Below, one piece after another: positions 46,114 to 56,726 of a stretch of 64,000 bases of DNA; position 1 is the first letter of the stretch, and each line of letters starts with the position of its first letter. Source of the DNA: VFZP01 sp043755595 (GTDB taxonomy: Bacteria; Acidobacteriota; Terriglobia; Bryobacterales; Bryobacteraceae). The notes beneath the pieces were generated by a model. The model saw only the letters and a program-made list of their open reading frames with translations, was not told the DNA's origin and made no database searches. The stretch spans positions 1 to 64,000 of the forward strand of contig JAYUSQ010000272.1 in the NCBI GenBank assembly GCA_043755595.1. Direction: 5' to 3'. Both the position numbers and the translations under genes were made by a program.

Positions 46114-46591
46114 ATCGCGGCGCGGCGTCACGCTCATCGAGATGCTGATGGTGGTGTTCATCATCAGTCTGATGGCGGGCGTGACGTTCCCGGCCATCAC
46201 GTCGGGCGTCGACTCGTTGCGGCTCCGCACGGCGGGCGAAGAAGCGGCCAGCATGCTGACGGCCGCGATGAACCGCGCCGAACGCCGCCGCGTTGCCGTC
46301 GAGGTCGCCATTTCGCCCATCGACAATGCGATGTCGCTTACCTCGGTTGAGCCCGGCTACAGCAAGCGATTCAGCCCAGGCGATGGGGTAACGATCGCCG
46401 CCGTCCTGCCGCGTGTACCTGCCGACCCGCGCTTGCCTCGCCGATTTCTGGTCTATCCGGGCGGCTCGGCCCCGCGCCTCGGCTTGATCCTTGTGAACGC
46501 TCGCGGCATGAGGCGATTGGTGAGGCTGGATCCCGTTACCGGAGTCGCCGAGTCACGCCTGCTTGAGCCGAACGAGGAAATCCTGCCATGA
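46085..46591 (+). CDS. gspH: Minor pseudopilin GspH
   Basis: I chose ATG 46085 because GAAGG lies five bases upstream; the GTG at 46073 is in frame too. The type IV prepilin signature is RRG/VTLIEMLMVVFIISLMAG. The remainder is a 150-residue beta-rich minor pseudopilin with few conserved residues. It overlaps the gspG end. Confidence 0.85.
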   Translation: MPTLSAGRTRSRRGVTLIEMLMVVFIISLMAGVTFPAITSGVDSLRLRTAGEEAASMLTAAMNRAERRRVAVEVAISPIDNAMSLTSVEPGYSKRFSPGDGVTIAAVLPRVPADPRLPRRFLVYPGGSAPRLGLILVNARGMRRLVRLDPVTGVAESRLLEPNEEILP

Positions 46592-47004
46592 ACGGACGGC
46601 GTCGCAGGCACCGGAGAGGATTCACACTGCTCGAAGTGATGGTGGCTACCACGATCATGGCGTTGGCGGTCGTGACCCTGCTTTCGGCGCTCACTACTTC
46701 GCTCCGCAACGCGTCTCAATTGCTCGACTCCGATAAAGCCGCCATGATCGGCAAGCAGACGCTCGATGCGCTGCTGGTCGAAACCAACCTCCCGCCCGGA
46801 GAAGTTATCCAGGGCCAATTCAAGCCCAACGAGACGGGCCTGACTGGAGGCTGGCGCGCCCGCGTGGAGCCGTTTGAGAGCGCAGGCGGCGTGCGTGGCC
46901 GCGTCGATCGAGTCGCGCTTGAGATCTGGTGGCAACGCGGCTTGGGCCGCCGCACGATGCAGTTGGAAGGCTTCCGGCGAACGCCCACGGTAGGGTTGCA
47001 ATGA
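46588..47004 (+). CDS. gspI: Minor pseudopilin GspI
   Basis: A 138-residue minor pseudopilin. The prepilin site is RRG/FTLLEVMVATTIMALAV. It is shorter than GspH and ends in RTPTVGLQ. It overlaps gspH by four bases (ATGA) and is overlapped by gspJ. Confidence 0.88.
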   Translation: MNGRRRRHRRGFTLLEVMVATTIMALAVVTLLSALTTSLRNASQLLDSDKAAMIGKQTLDALLVETNLPPGEVIQGQFKPNETGLTGGWRARVEPFESAGGVRGRVDRVALEIWWQRGLGRRTMQLEGFRRTPTVGLQ

Positions 47005-47777
47005 CGAGCGCTCTTCGCCGGAAGCGCCGTCACCAACGGGGCGTGACCCTGATCGAGATGCTGGTCGCAGTGATGTTAGTCAGTCTGCTCTCGACCGGGC
47101 TGTTGTATGCAATGCGTCTTGGCATCAACGCGCTGGAACAAACCAACCGCAAGTTCACCGACAACCGCCGCGCGCTCGGCTCACTCCGGGTGCTTAACCA
47201 ACAACTCGCCGCCATCATACCGGCCCAAGTTTCGTGCAAGGGAACATCTTTGGATGGGGACCTCGCTCCCGTCTTCTTCCGGGGAGCCCGCACGTCCGCG
47301 CAATTTGTCACCGGCTACACGCTGGAGGAAGCCGGCCGCGGCTACCCGCGCATCGTCGAGTACATGGTGATTCCGGGTGAAGCGGCCCGTGGCGGCGGCT
47401 TTCGTCTGGTCATGCAGGAGTCGCCCTACACCGGTCCTCAGTCGTTGTCCGTGTTTTGCTCGGGCACCGGCATGGATCCATTGCATCGTGCACCGGTCTC
47501 GCTTTTGCGTCCGCCCACTCTGGGCGCCCGGCCCTTTGTCATTGCCGACCAACTAGCCTACTGCCGAATTTCCTATCAACGCGTTCACCCGGTCACGTTT
47601 CAGCGCGATTGGGCCGACGCACACGCGGGCGCGGCGCTGCCCGCCGCAATTCGAATCGAGATGGCCCCGCTCCGGCCCGATGCGGCGCGCGTGCAACTCT
47701 CCACCACTACGATTGCCCTGCGCGTAACACGCAACACCTATGAGGCGTATGCCGACATCGATGAGCCGCAGCAATAA
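47001..47777 (+). CDS. gspJ: Minor pseudopilin GspJ
   Basis: ATG 47001 overlaps the gspI stop as ATGA. 258 residues; prepilin site QRG/VTLIEMLVAVMLVSLLS and an N-terminal helix with RLGINALEQTNRKFTDNRRA. Together with GspI and GspK it forms the pseudopilus tip. The length is normal. Confidence 0.88.
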   Translation: MTSALRRKRRHQRGVTLIEMLVAVMLVSLLSTGLLYAMRLGINALEQTNRKFTDNRRALGSLRVLNQQLAAIIPAQVSCKGTSLDGDLAPVFFRGARTSAQFVTGYTLEEAGRGYPRIVEYMVIPGEAARGGGFRLVMQESPYTGPQSLSVFCSGTGMDPLHRAPVSLLRPPTLGARPFVIADQLAYCRISYQRVHPVTFQRDWADAHAGAALPAAIRIEMAPLRPDAARVQLSTTTIALRVTRNTYEAYADIDEPQQ

Positions 47778-48747
47778 ACGTTTTAAACAAAACCGGGGCG
47801 GCGCGTTGCTCGCGGTGCTTTGGCTCTCGGCGGCGCTTTCGGCCATTGCCTTCTCAGTCGCCTCGTCTGTCCGCGCCGAAACCGAGCGGGCTTCGACGCT
47901 CTCAGAGAGCATCCGCGCCGGTTATCTCGCGTCCGGGGCGGTGGAAGGCGCCATCCTCAAAATCCAGGGAGCGCGCAATTCTTCGCGGTCATCGCCCGCA
48001 CGGTTTCACTATTCCTTCGCCACTGGCGAAGCGGATGTGGAAGTGATTCCCGAGACTTCGCGGCTGGATATCAATCACGCCAAACATCAGGATCTGGCAA
48101 ATTTGATGCTCGCCTTAGGAGCCGATCCCGAGCGCTCTCAAGCGATTGCGGCGGCTATCGTGGACTGGCGCCAGCCCGGTGGCCGCTTTGACGACTACTA
48201 CTTGCGGCTCACTCCGTCTTTTCGGCCACGGCATGCGTCTTTTCAAGAGATTGAAGAAGCCATTTGGGTGCGAGGCATGACTCCCGATCTGTTCCACGGA
48301 AATTACGCACGCGAACCGCGCACAGGCAGGTTGATCCGGCTCGGCGCGTTCAAGGACTCCGTTTCGGTGTATGGCTCGATCGATAAGTTCGACGCCAACG
48401 GGATAGAGCCCGCGCTGCTTCGTTCCTTCGGCGCATCGGTGGAGGGCGCGGCAGCGTTCGTTGTTGAACGCGAACGGCAGCCACTGGCGACCGCCGGGGA
48501 ACTAGGGCGGGTGGCGATGATGTCCGGGCCGGCTACCGGCCGTCTGACAGTCATGGGAAACAGCATCTATACGCTCCGCGCGACTGCTCGCATCCGCCTT
48601 CCCAACAACCGCCTCTCTGACGTTTCGCGCACCGTATCGGCCCAGGTGAAATTCAGAATGCCCGACTTTCCACCCGCCTATCAAGTACTGCGTTGGGATG
48701 ACCAGGCTTTCTCTCCGGGCTACTCGGAGGCTCGCGCGTGGCGGTAG
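47761..48747 (+). CDS. gspK: Minor pseudopilin GspK
   Basis: ATG 47761 (MSRSNKRFKQ) overlaps gspJ by 17 bp. 328 residues; prepilin site NRG/GALLAVLWLSAALSAIAF, lacking Glu5 as usual for GspK, and a large helical domain with SRLDINHAKHQDLANLMLAL, typical of the GspK helix-hairpin-helix-like alpha domain. It caps the pseudopilus. Confidence 0.9.
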   Translation: MSRSNKRFKQNRGGALLAVLWLSAALSAIAFSVASSVRAETERASTLSESIRAGYLASGAVEGAILKIQGARNSSRSSPARFHYSFATGEADVEVIPETSRLDINHAKHQDLANLMLALGADPERSQAIAAAIVDWRQPGGRFDDYYLRLTPSFRPRHASFQEIEEAIWVRGMTPDLFHGNYAREPRTGRLIRLGAFKDSVSVYGSIDKFDANGIEPALLRSFGASVEGAAAFVVERERQPLATAGELGRVAMMSGPATGRLTVMGNSIYTLRATARIRLPNNRLSDVSRTVSAQVKFRMPDFPPAYQVLRWDDQAFSPGYSEARAWR

Positions 48748-50117
48748 AAGAGTCCGCTCCGCAGGCCGCCGCCGAAGCGCCTCTCCGACCCGCAGCCCCA
48801 GCCGGCGGCGCGCGCAAGTGGCTCGCCATTGGCACGGGCGTGGGCATCGAAATTGCGGGCGAAGACTTGCGAGTAGTGATAGCGCGCGTGCGTCCCGGTG
48901 GCGTGGAAGTCGTGGCGCATTGCACCATCGAGCGATTCGAGAGCCGGTCCGCCGTCGAGTGGGGCGCAGAGTACGCCGCTTTCGCAAAACGTGCGCAGGC
49001 CGCCGCCTTGCCGGTGACAGTGCTGCTGCCGAGGCGTGAAGTAGTGGTGCGGCATTTGCAACTGCCGGGCGTCGACGCCAAGGAACTTGGCTCAGCCGTG
49101 AGCTGGCAAGTCGACTCGCTACATCCCTACGCGGATCAGCCGGTAGCGCATGCCTGGGCGCGTTTGGGCGAGTCCTCACAAATCATGGTCGGACTGGTGC
49201 GGCAAGAAGTGATCGACCACTACGCCAACCTGTTCACCGAAGCCGGGCTCAAGCTCGCGAGCATTACATTTTCCGCCGCCGCTCTTTACTCGGCCAGCCG
49301 CATTCTGGTCACGCCGCCCGCGGCATTCCTCGCCTTACGTTCCGACGGCGCGCTGCTCGAAGCCTACGGAGAAAGCGCCGCGCGGCCGGTATTTTCAACT
49401 TGGTTTGACGATCTTCCCGCCGGTGTTGAGCCGCGGGCGCTGGCAGAAATGCGAGCCGATGCCGATCTCGTGACCGGCCGTTTCACAGATCTACTGCCGC
49501 CTCTGCGACGCGCGCCCGCTGAAACGTTTGAGACGGAAACGATGTCGCTGGCGCTCGCCGCCGCCATCGCCAACGCCTGCCCGCGCCTGGCGCTCGATGC
49601 CAATTTGCTGCCGGCCGAACGGCGGACCCAGAGCGCGCGCTGGGTCTACATTCCGACTATTATTCTGGGCGCGCTCGTGGCCGTGGCGGCCTTGCTGCTG
49701 GCCTGGCAGCCGGGCTATCAGGAGCGGGAATATTTGAAACGTCTGAGTGTCGAAATCGACAAACTGCAACCGCGGGCGCAACAAGCCGCCAAGCTCGACT
49801 CGGCCGCCTTGGACGCCCGGCGCCGCATGGACCTGCTCGATGAATTCCGCCGGCGTTCGCAAGCCGATGCCGATGCCTTGCGAGAGTTGACTAACTTACT
49901 GCAACCGCCCGGGTGGGTCCAATCGCTGTCGATGACGCGAACGGAGATTCAGGTGGCGGGCGAAGCCGAACAGGCGGCCGCATTGATCAAAGTCCTGGAT
50001 GGCTCCCCGCTCTTCAAGGATTCGTCGTTCTCAAATTCAGTCACGCGCAACGGCGCGGCCGAAGGCTTCATCATCCGCACCCATCGCGAAGGCCCCGGCA
50101 CAGGAGAAGCGCAGTGA
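48738..50117 (+). CDS. gspL: GspL-like (PilM/PilN fusion) inner-membrane protein
   Basis: GTG 48738 overlaps gspK by ten bases; 459 residues. The N-terminal actin-like PilM part has WLAIGTGVGIEIAGEDLRVV and VTVLLPRREVVVRHLQLPG. A single helix TIILGALVAVAALLLAWQPG (about 305-325) is followed by a PilN-like coiled coil and ferredoxin-like end. In type II systems GspL combines exactly these parts and links GspE to the membrane, so the symbol is by position and architecture. Confidence 0.85.
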   Translation: MAVEESAPQAAAEAPLRPAAPAGGARKWLAIGTGVGIEIAGEDLRVVIARVRPGGVEVVAHCTIERFESRSAVEWGAEYAAFAKRAQAAALPVTVLLPRREVVVRHLQLPGVDAKELGSAVSWQVDSLHPYADQPVAHAWARLGESSQIMVGLVRQEVIDHYANLFTEAGLKLASITFSAAALYSASRILVTPPAAFLALRSDGALLEAYGESAARPVFSTWFDDLPAGVEPRALAEMRADADLVTGRFTDLLPPLRRAPAETFETETMSLALAAAIANACPRLALDANLLPAERRTQSARWVYIPTIILGALVAVAALLLAWQPGYQEREYLKRLSVEIDKLQPRAQQAAKLDSAALDARRRMDLLDEFRRRSQADADALRELTNLLQPPGWVQSLSMTRTEIQVAGEAEQAAALIKVLDGSPLFKDSSFSNSVTRNGAAEGFIIRTHREGPGTGEAQ

Positions 50118-50725
50118 TGAAATTGGAAGCGCGAGACCGGCGAGCCTTGCAGTTGTTGGGCGGAGCGTTGGTTGTTATGGCCATTATTTACTTCTGGCCT
50201 GCCGCGGCCGGTGAAGTCGTGCAGCCGGTCGAGTCGTCCGCGCCTATGGCCGAACGCCGCCTCGAAAAGCTTCGTGAATTAGCGGCCACTCTGCCGGGAA
50301 AACAAAAGCTGCTCGACGGCGTCATGGCTCAGTTGAAGACGCGCGAGAAGGGGTTGATTGAAGCCGAGACGCCGGCACAGGCTCAGGCGCAACTTTCGCA
50401 AGTGATCCGCAAATTAATGCGCGCGCAATCGCCGCCGATGGAAACCGGCCAAGTCGAGTTGGGCTCGGTCCAGCCGCTCGGCCAGGACTATGGCGAAGCG
50501 ATTCTAACGATCAGCACCAACTGCCGGATTGAACAACTAGTGAATCTGCTGGCGGACGTGAGCCGCCAACCCGAGGCAATGTCGACGCGAGAGTTGCGTA
50601 TCCTGGCGGCGGACCCCCGCCAGAAAACCATCGGAGTCCGGTTGACGATTTCCGCCGTGCTGCCCAAGCGGCTAGTAGCGGCCGCCGATCAGAGGCGAGC
50701 GGCGATGGGAGGAAATGCGTTTTGA
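50117..50725 (+). CDS. gspM: GspM/PilO-like protein
   Basis: ATG 50117 in TGATGA overlap with the previous stop. 202 residues: short cytoplasmic end, one membrane helix (LLGGALVVMAIIYFWPAA), a coiled coil and a C-terminal ferredoxin-like fold with AILTISTNCRIEQLVNLLAD, as in PilO/GspM. It pairs with the GspL-like protein. Confidence 0.82.
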   Translation: MKLEARDRRALQLLGGALVVMAIIYFWPAAAGEVVQPVESSAPMAERRLEKLRELAATLPGKQKLLDGVMAQLKTREKGLIEAETPAQAQAQLSQVIRKLMRAQSPPMETGQVELGSVQPLGQDYGEAILTISTNCRIEQLVNLLADVSRQPEAMSTRELRILAADPRQKTIGVRLTISAVLPKRLVAAADQRRAAMGGNAF

Positions 50726-51489
50726 CCCGCAAATTGGCTTTCTTGAATTTGCTTTTGGTAGCGCTGCTGGGAGCGGCTGGCTGGCAGCTTCGCGAACGCT
50801 GGCGGGAAACCGGGGCTCGGCATGAGGCGCAGTTGAAGCGCCTGGTGGCAACGCCGCCTTCGCCCGGCGCGCCCGTGGTAGAGGGCGTCAAGCCGGTCGA
50901 AGCCGCGAACTATTCCGACGTGGCTCTGAAGATGATGTTCTCCAAAGATCGCAACCCGAATGTGGTTGTCGAAGAGGCCCCTCCACCGGTTCCAGATCCA
51001 ATTCCGACTTTTCCGTCGGTGTACGGCGTCATGGAGATAGGAGGCCCAATCACGGTGTTCATGTCCGACGGCACATCCAACGCGCAGAAGGGCTACCGGC
51101 CTGGCGATAAAGTCGGACCGTTCAAGCTCCTGTCGGCCACGCGCACTGAATTCGTCCTCGGTTGGAAAGACAAGACGTTCAACAAGACGCTGGCCGATTT
51201 GAAGCCGCAACCGGGACAACAAAGCGCTGCGGCGGCCGCGGCGGGCGGCCCCTCCGCGCCAGTGGCGCAGTTGCCTTTGAACGGGAGTGTCGCGCCCGGG
51301 ACCTCCGACAGCAAGGCCAAGGACGCTCAAAAGGATTTGATCAAGGACGGCATGATCGACACCGGCGCCGTGAATCGCGCTTGTGTCCCGGGCGACGCCT
51401 CCCCAGCCGGGACCGTTACCGCCGGTTATCGCAAGGTGACACGCGCGTCGATGTTCGGCCAAGTCTGCTATTGGGAACCGGCTCGATAA
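50722..51489 (+). CDS. gspC: GspC-like protein with homology-region domain
   Basis: TTG 50722 in overlap (TTGA) with the preceding stop, with GGGAGGAAA upstream. 255 residues: membrane helix FLNLLLVALLGAAGWQL, Pro-rich linker and a strand-rich part with SVYGVMEIGGPITVFMSDG and GYRPGDKVGPFKLLSA, which fits the HR domain that binds the secretin. The C-terminal tail is Ala-rich with two Cys residues, ACVPG and QVCYW. Confidence 0.75.
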   Translation: MTRKLAFLNLLLVALLGAAGWQLRERWRETGARHEAQLKRLVATPPSPGAPVVEGVKPVEAANYSDVALKMMFSKDRNPNVVVEEAPPPVPDPIPTFPSVYGVMEIGGPITVFMSDGTSNAQKGYRPGDKVGPFKLLSATRTEFVLGWKDKTFNKTLADLKPQPGQQSAAAAAAGGPSAPVAQLPLNGSVAPGTSDSKAKDAQKDLIKDGMIDTGAVNRACVPGDASPAGTVTAGYRKVTRASMFGQVCYWEPAR

Positions 51490-51513
51490 GGCGTCAGAAA
51501 AGGATCTCGAAGT

Positions 51514-51990
51514 ATGAAAAACATTTTGCTCGTAATTTGTTTCGCTGGCCTGGCGCTGGCGCAGAATAAGAACGCCGCTACGGCCAAGTCCACGGGGGCT
51601 ACCGCTAAGAAAAGCGCGACGGAATCGCCTCGGCCCCTGACCACCGGGGCTGTCACGATTCCCAAAGACGCGGTCGAAATCGAGCCCGGCCTGTTCCAGG
51701 CGAAAGACGATTCCGGCAAGGTCTGGCACTACACGCGCACGCCGTTCGGCGTCCGGCGATTCCAACCTGAGAACGTCGCGGACACGACCGCCGAAGACGC
51801 TTCGCGCATTTCAGTGGCAGGCGAAGATAACGGCGTGATCAAGTTCACCCGCAAGACACCCTTCGGCACCGCGGGATGGACTAAGAAGAAAGACAACTTG
51901 AACGCGGCGGAGAAGATGGCGGTCGAGCGCTCGGCTCGGCAAAAAGACTCTGGCGCCGCCACGGCTACGGCCGCCAAGCCCGCCCTCTAA
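51514..51990 (+). CDS. Small secreted protein of the secretion operon
   Basis: 158 residues with a signal peptide (MKNILLVICFAGLALA) and a mature part with KVWHYTRTPFGVRRFQPE and IKFTRKTPFGTAGWTKKK. No known domain. It lies between gspC-like and gspD genes, so a secretion-linked role is plausible; function unknown. Confidence 0.7.
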   Translation: MKNILLVICFAGLALAQNKNAATAKSTGATAKKSATESPRPLTTGAVTIPKDAVEIEPGLFQAKDDSGKVWHYTRTPFGVRRFQPENVADTTAEDASRISVAGEDNGVIKFTRKTPFGTAGWTKKKDNLNAAEKMAVERSARQKDSGAATATAAKPAL

Positions 51991-52009
51991 AGCGGAGAGC
52001 TAAAAACGG

Positions 52010-54412
<2,403 letters not shown>

Positions 54413-54416
54413 TTTC

Positions 54417-54433
54417 CAGGCCGATTTGGCCTG
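54417..54433 (+). terminator. Short hairpin after gspD
   Basis: CAGGCC-GATTT-GGCCTG five bases after the gspD stop has a 6-bp perfect stem without a T-tract. It could attenuate transcription to the downstream genes; a weak candidate. Confidence 0.3.
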
Positions 54434-54500
54434 ACCGTGAAAGCCGGCGAAGATTTCGAAGAGTCGCGAGCCTTCGCCGCGCGCTAGACTGAAAGCACGG

Positions 54501-55004
54501 ATGCAAATACTCCAAGCCGGGGGCCACAAGATGCTCTACCTCGAACTCGACACCGAGGTCCTGGGAGATATCTGCAAGCAGATGGGCCTGGAATGCGAAA
54601 TCCGCGATTCCAAGCGCAACCTTACCGTCCACGCGACGGCTCCGGGACGGCAATCCCCGCTGCTGCTGTTCGACGCGCGCGATCCTGGAAATCTCGGTTG
54701 GTTTGCGCGATGCCAGTTTTATGTGGACGGCCAGACGGCCAACGTTCTACAGACGCCGATCAGTGTCGCTAATCAGAAGGACGCCCGCGGCTACGTGCTG
54801 CCGACCGCGATTCGCCTGCAGATTAACAAGGAATTGCCCTCCAGCTTTAAGATGCCAGGCCGGCAACCGGTCAACGAGCAAATCGTCTACGGCGTCTTCT
54901 ACAATTTTCTCAACGCACTACTCAACGACGGCGTGGCGGTTTGCGGGGGCGCGCTGGTGCGTCCGTTGGCTGGGCGTGGGGATAGCAACGGCCCACGCGG
55001 TTAG
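54501..55004 (+). CDS. Hypothetical protein
   Basis: 167 residues starting at ATG 54501. The pattern ILQAGGHKMLYLELDTEVLG, CEIRDSKRNLTVHATAPG, then a helical C-terminus with NEQIVYGVFYNFLNALLNDG is protein-like. No domain is recognised. It lies 88 bp after gspD and 15 bp before the S55 peptidase gene, so it is probably in that unit. Confidence 0.7.
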   Translation: MQILQAGGHKMLYLELDTEVLGDICKQMGLECEIRDSKRNLTVHATAPGRQSPLLLFDARDPGNLGWFARCQFYVDGQTANVLQTPISVANQKDARGYVLPTAIRLQINKELPSSFKMPGRQPVNEQIVYGVFYNFLNALLNDGVAVCGGALVRPLAGRGDSNGPRG

Positions 55005-55019
55005 GGCGTCCAATCCATC

Positions 55020-56726
55020 GTGACCTTCCGCTTGTTCGCTCTTCTCTCCTGCGGCGCCGTGCTGGCCGCGCAGACACCGATTCTGCCGCTGAGTGAAGTT
55101 CGACAAGGGATGCGGGGCGTGGGCAAGACGATCTTTCAAGGCGACCGCATCGAAGAATTTCAAGCGGAAATTTTGGGCGTGCTTGAGAACGCCGGGCCCA
55201 AACAATCGATCATCCTGGCGCGGCTTTCCGGCGGTCCACTGGAAAGGTCGGGCGTGCTGCAAGGGATGAGCGGCAGTCCCGTCTATGTGAACGGGCGGCT
55301 GATGGGCGCGGTCGCTTTGTCGTTTGCATTTTCCAAGGACCCGATCGCCGGCATCCGGCCGATTGAAGAGATGCTGCGCGTGGGCTCTGGCGGACGAGCG
55401 CTGAACGTGGCCAAGCTGGAAGACCTGGTGGCTAAGCCCTATGAAATGGGCGGCGGCTCACGCTTGATTGAAGTGGCGACACCGCTCTCGCTCTCCGGTT
55501 TCACCGCTTCGACGATCGAACACTTCGCTCCGCAGTTGCGCGCGCTGGGACTGGAGCCGATGCAGGGTACGCTCGGTGGCGGAGCGGCAACCGGTAATCG
55601 CCCAGCGGCGGGCAAGCGGTTGGAGCCAGGTTCGATGATCAGCGTGCAACTGGTCAGCGGAGATCTGAACGTGGCGGCCGACGGCACGGTAACGCATCTT
55701 GACGGCAACCGGATTTATGCCTTCGGTCACCGGTTCCTGGCGGTCGGCCCGACCAGCTTGCCTTTCTCCCGCAGCGAGGTCCTGACGCTGCTGCCGAACC
55801 TGAATACCTCATTCAAGATTTCGGCGGCCAAGGAATGGGTGGGCTCAATCACGGGTGACTATAGCGCGGCGGTGGCGGGCGAAGTGGGACGGCACGCATC
55901 GCTGGTGCCGGTGACCCTGGCCGTGAATGGCAAGCAGAATTACAAGTTCAATCTGGTGGAGGATCGGCTCCTGACGCCGTTTTTTCTTCAGATGGCGATG
56001 TACTCGGCGATTGAAGCGACCGAACGCACGGCCGGGTCGGGTACGGTGGCGGTGCGCGGCGCGATTGAATTCGTCTCAGGCCAACGCGTGCGCGTCGACA
56101 ACATTTATTCCTCCGACAACGGCGCGCCGCTCCCGTCTTCGCTGGCCGCTTCGATTCCGTTGAGCTATGCGATGCAAAGTGGATACCCGGAGTTCAAGGT
56201 CAAGAATCTGGATCTCCGCGTGGAGACCGACGACAACAAGCGCCAATACTACGTGGACCAATTCTGGACGTCTCGCAGCACGGTGAAGCCTGGCGAGGCC
56301 GTGGATCTGCACGTTACGCTGAGCGGGCAAGGCGGCGTGGAAGTGAAACGGTCTGTCACATGGCGCGTGCCAATCGGCGCGGCCATCGGTACGCTGCAAT
56401 TAACCGCGACCGACGCGATGTCGACCAACGTGGCGGACTATTCCCACATTCTGACGCAGGCGCCAAATAAGAGCGCGCAAATTTCAAGCATGCTGAACGG
56501 CTTACGTTCCAACGACACTATCACGATCCGGGTGTGGAAGTCCGAGTCGAGCTATCTGGTGCAGGGTCAAAGCCTGCCCTCTCCGCCACCGTCGTTAGCG
56601 CTGTTGCTCAAGCGTACGCCCGGAGCCGCCGCGCCCGGTGCGAGCTCTAAACTTGCCGAGTTCGATTTCAAAGTTGACGCGCCCATCACCGGCTCGCGCA
56701 TCGTTCAATTGGAAGTGAAGGAATGA
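55020..56726 (+). CDS. SpoIVB-type S55 peptidase domain protein
   Basis: GTG 55020, 568 residues, with a signal peptide (LFALLSCGAVLAAQT). The S55 fold has LSEVRQGMRGVGKTIFQGDR and the catalytic motif VLQGMSGSPVYVNGRLMGAV with the Ser nucleophile in GMSGSP, and a His candidate in YAFGHRFLAVGP. The C-terminal half is strand-rich. In Bacillus SpoIVB cleaves a regulator during sporulation; in non-sporulating Acidobacteria the substrate is unknown. It shares an overlap (ATGA) with the next gene. Confidence 0.88.
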   Translation: MTFRLFALLSCGAVLAAQTPILPLSEVRQGMRGVGKTIFQGDRIEEFQAEILGVLENAGPKQSIILARLSGGPLERSGVLQGMSGSPVYVNGRLMGAVALSFAFSKDPIAGIRPIEEMLRVGSGGRALNVAKLEDLVAKPYEMGGGSRLIEVATPLSLSGFTASTIEHFAPQLRALGLEPMQGTLGGGAATGNRPAAGKRLEPGSMISVQLVSGDLNVAADGTVTHLDGNRIYAFGHRFLAVGPTSLPFSRSEVLTLLPNLNTSFKISAAKEWVGSITGDYSAAVAGEVGRHASLVPVTLAVNGKQNYKFNLVEDRLLTPFFLQMAMYSAIEATERTAGSGTVAVRGAIEFVSGQRVRVDNIYSSDNGAPLPSSLAASIPLSYAMQSGYPEFKVKNLDLRVETDDNKRQYYVDQFWTSRSTVKPGEAVDLHVTLSGQGGVEVKRSVTWRVPIGAAIGTLQLTATDAMSTNVADYSHILTQAPNKSAQISSMLNGLRSNDTITIRVWKSESSYLVQGQSLPSPPPSLALLLKRTPGAAAPGASSKLAEFDFKVDAPITGSRIVQLEVKE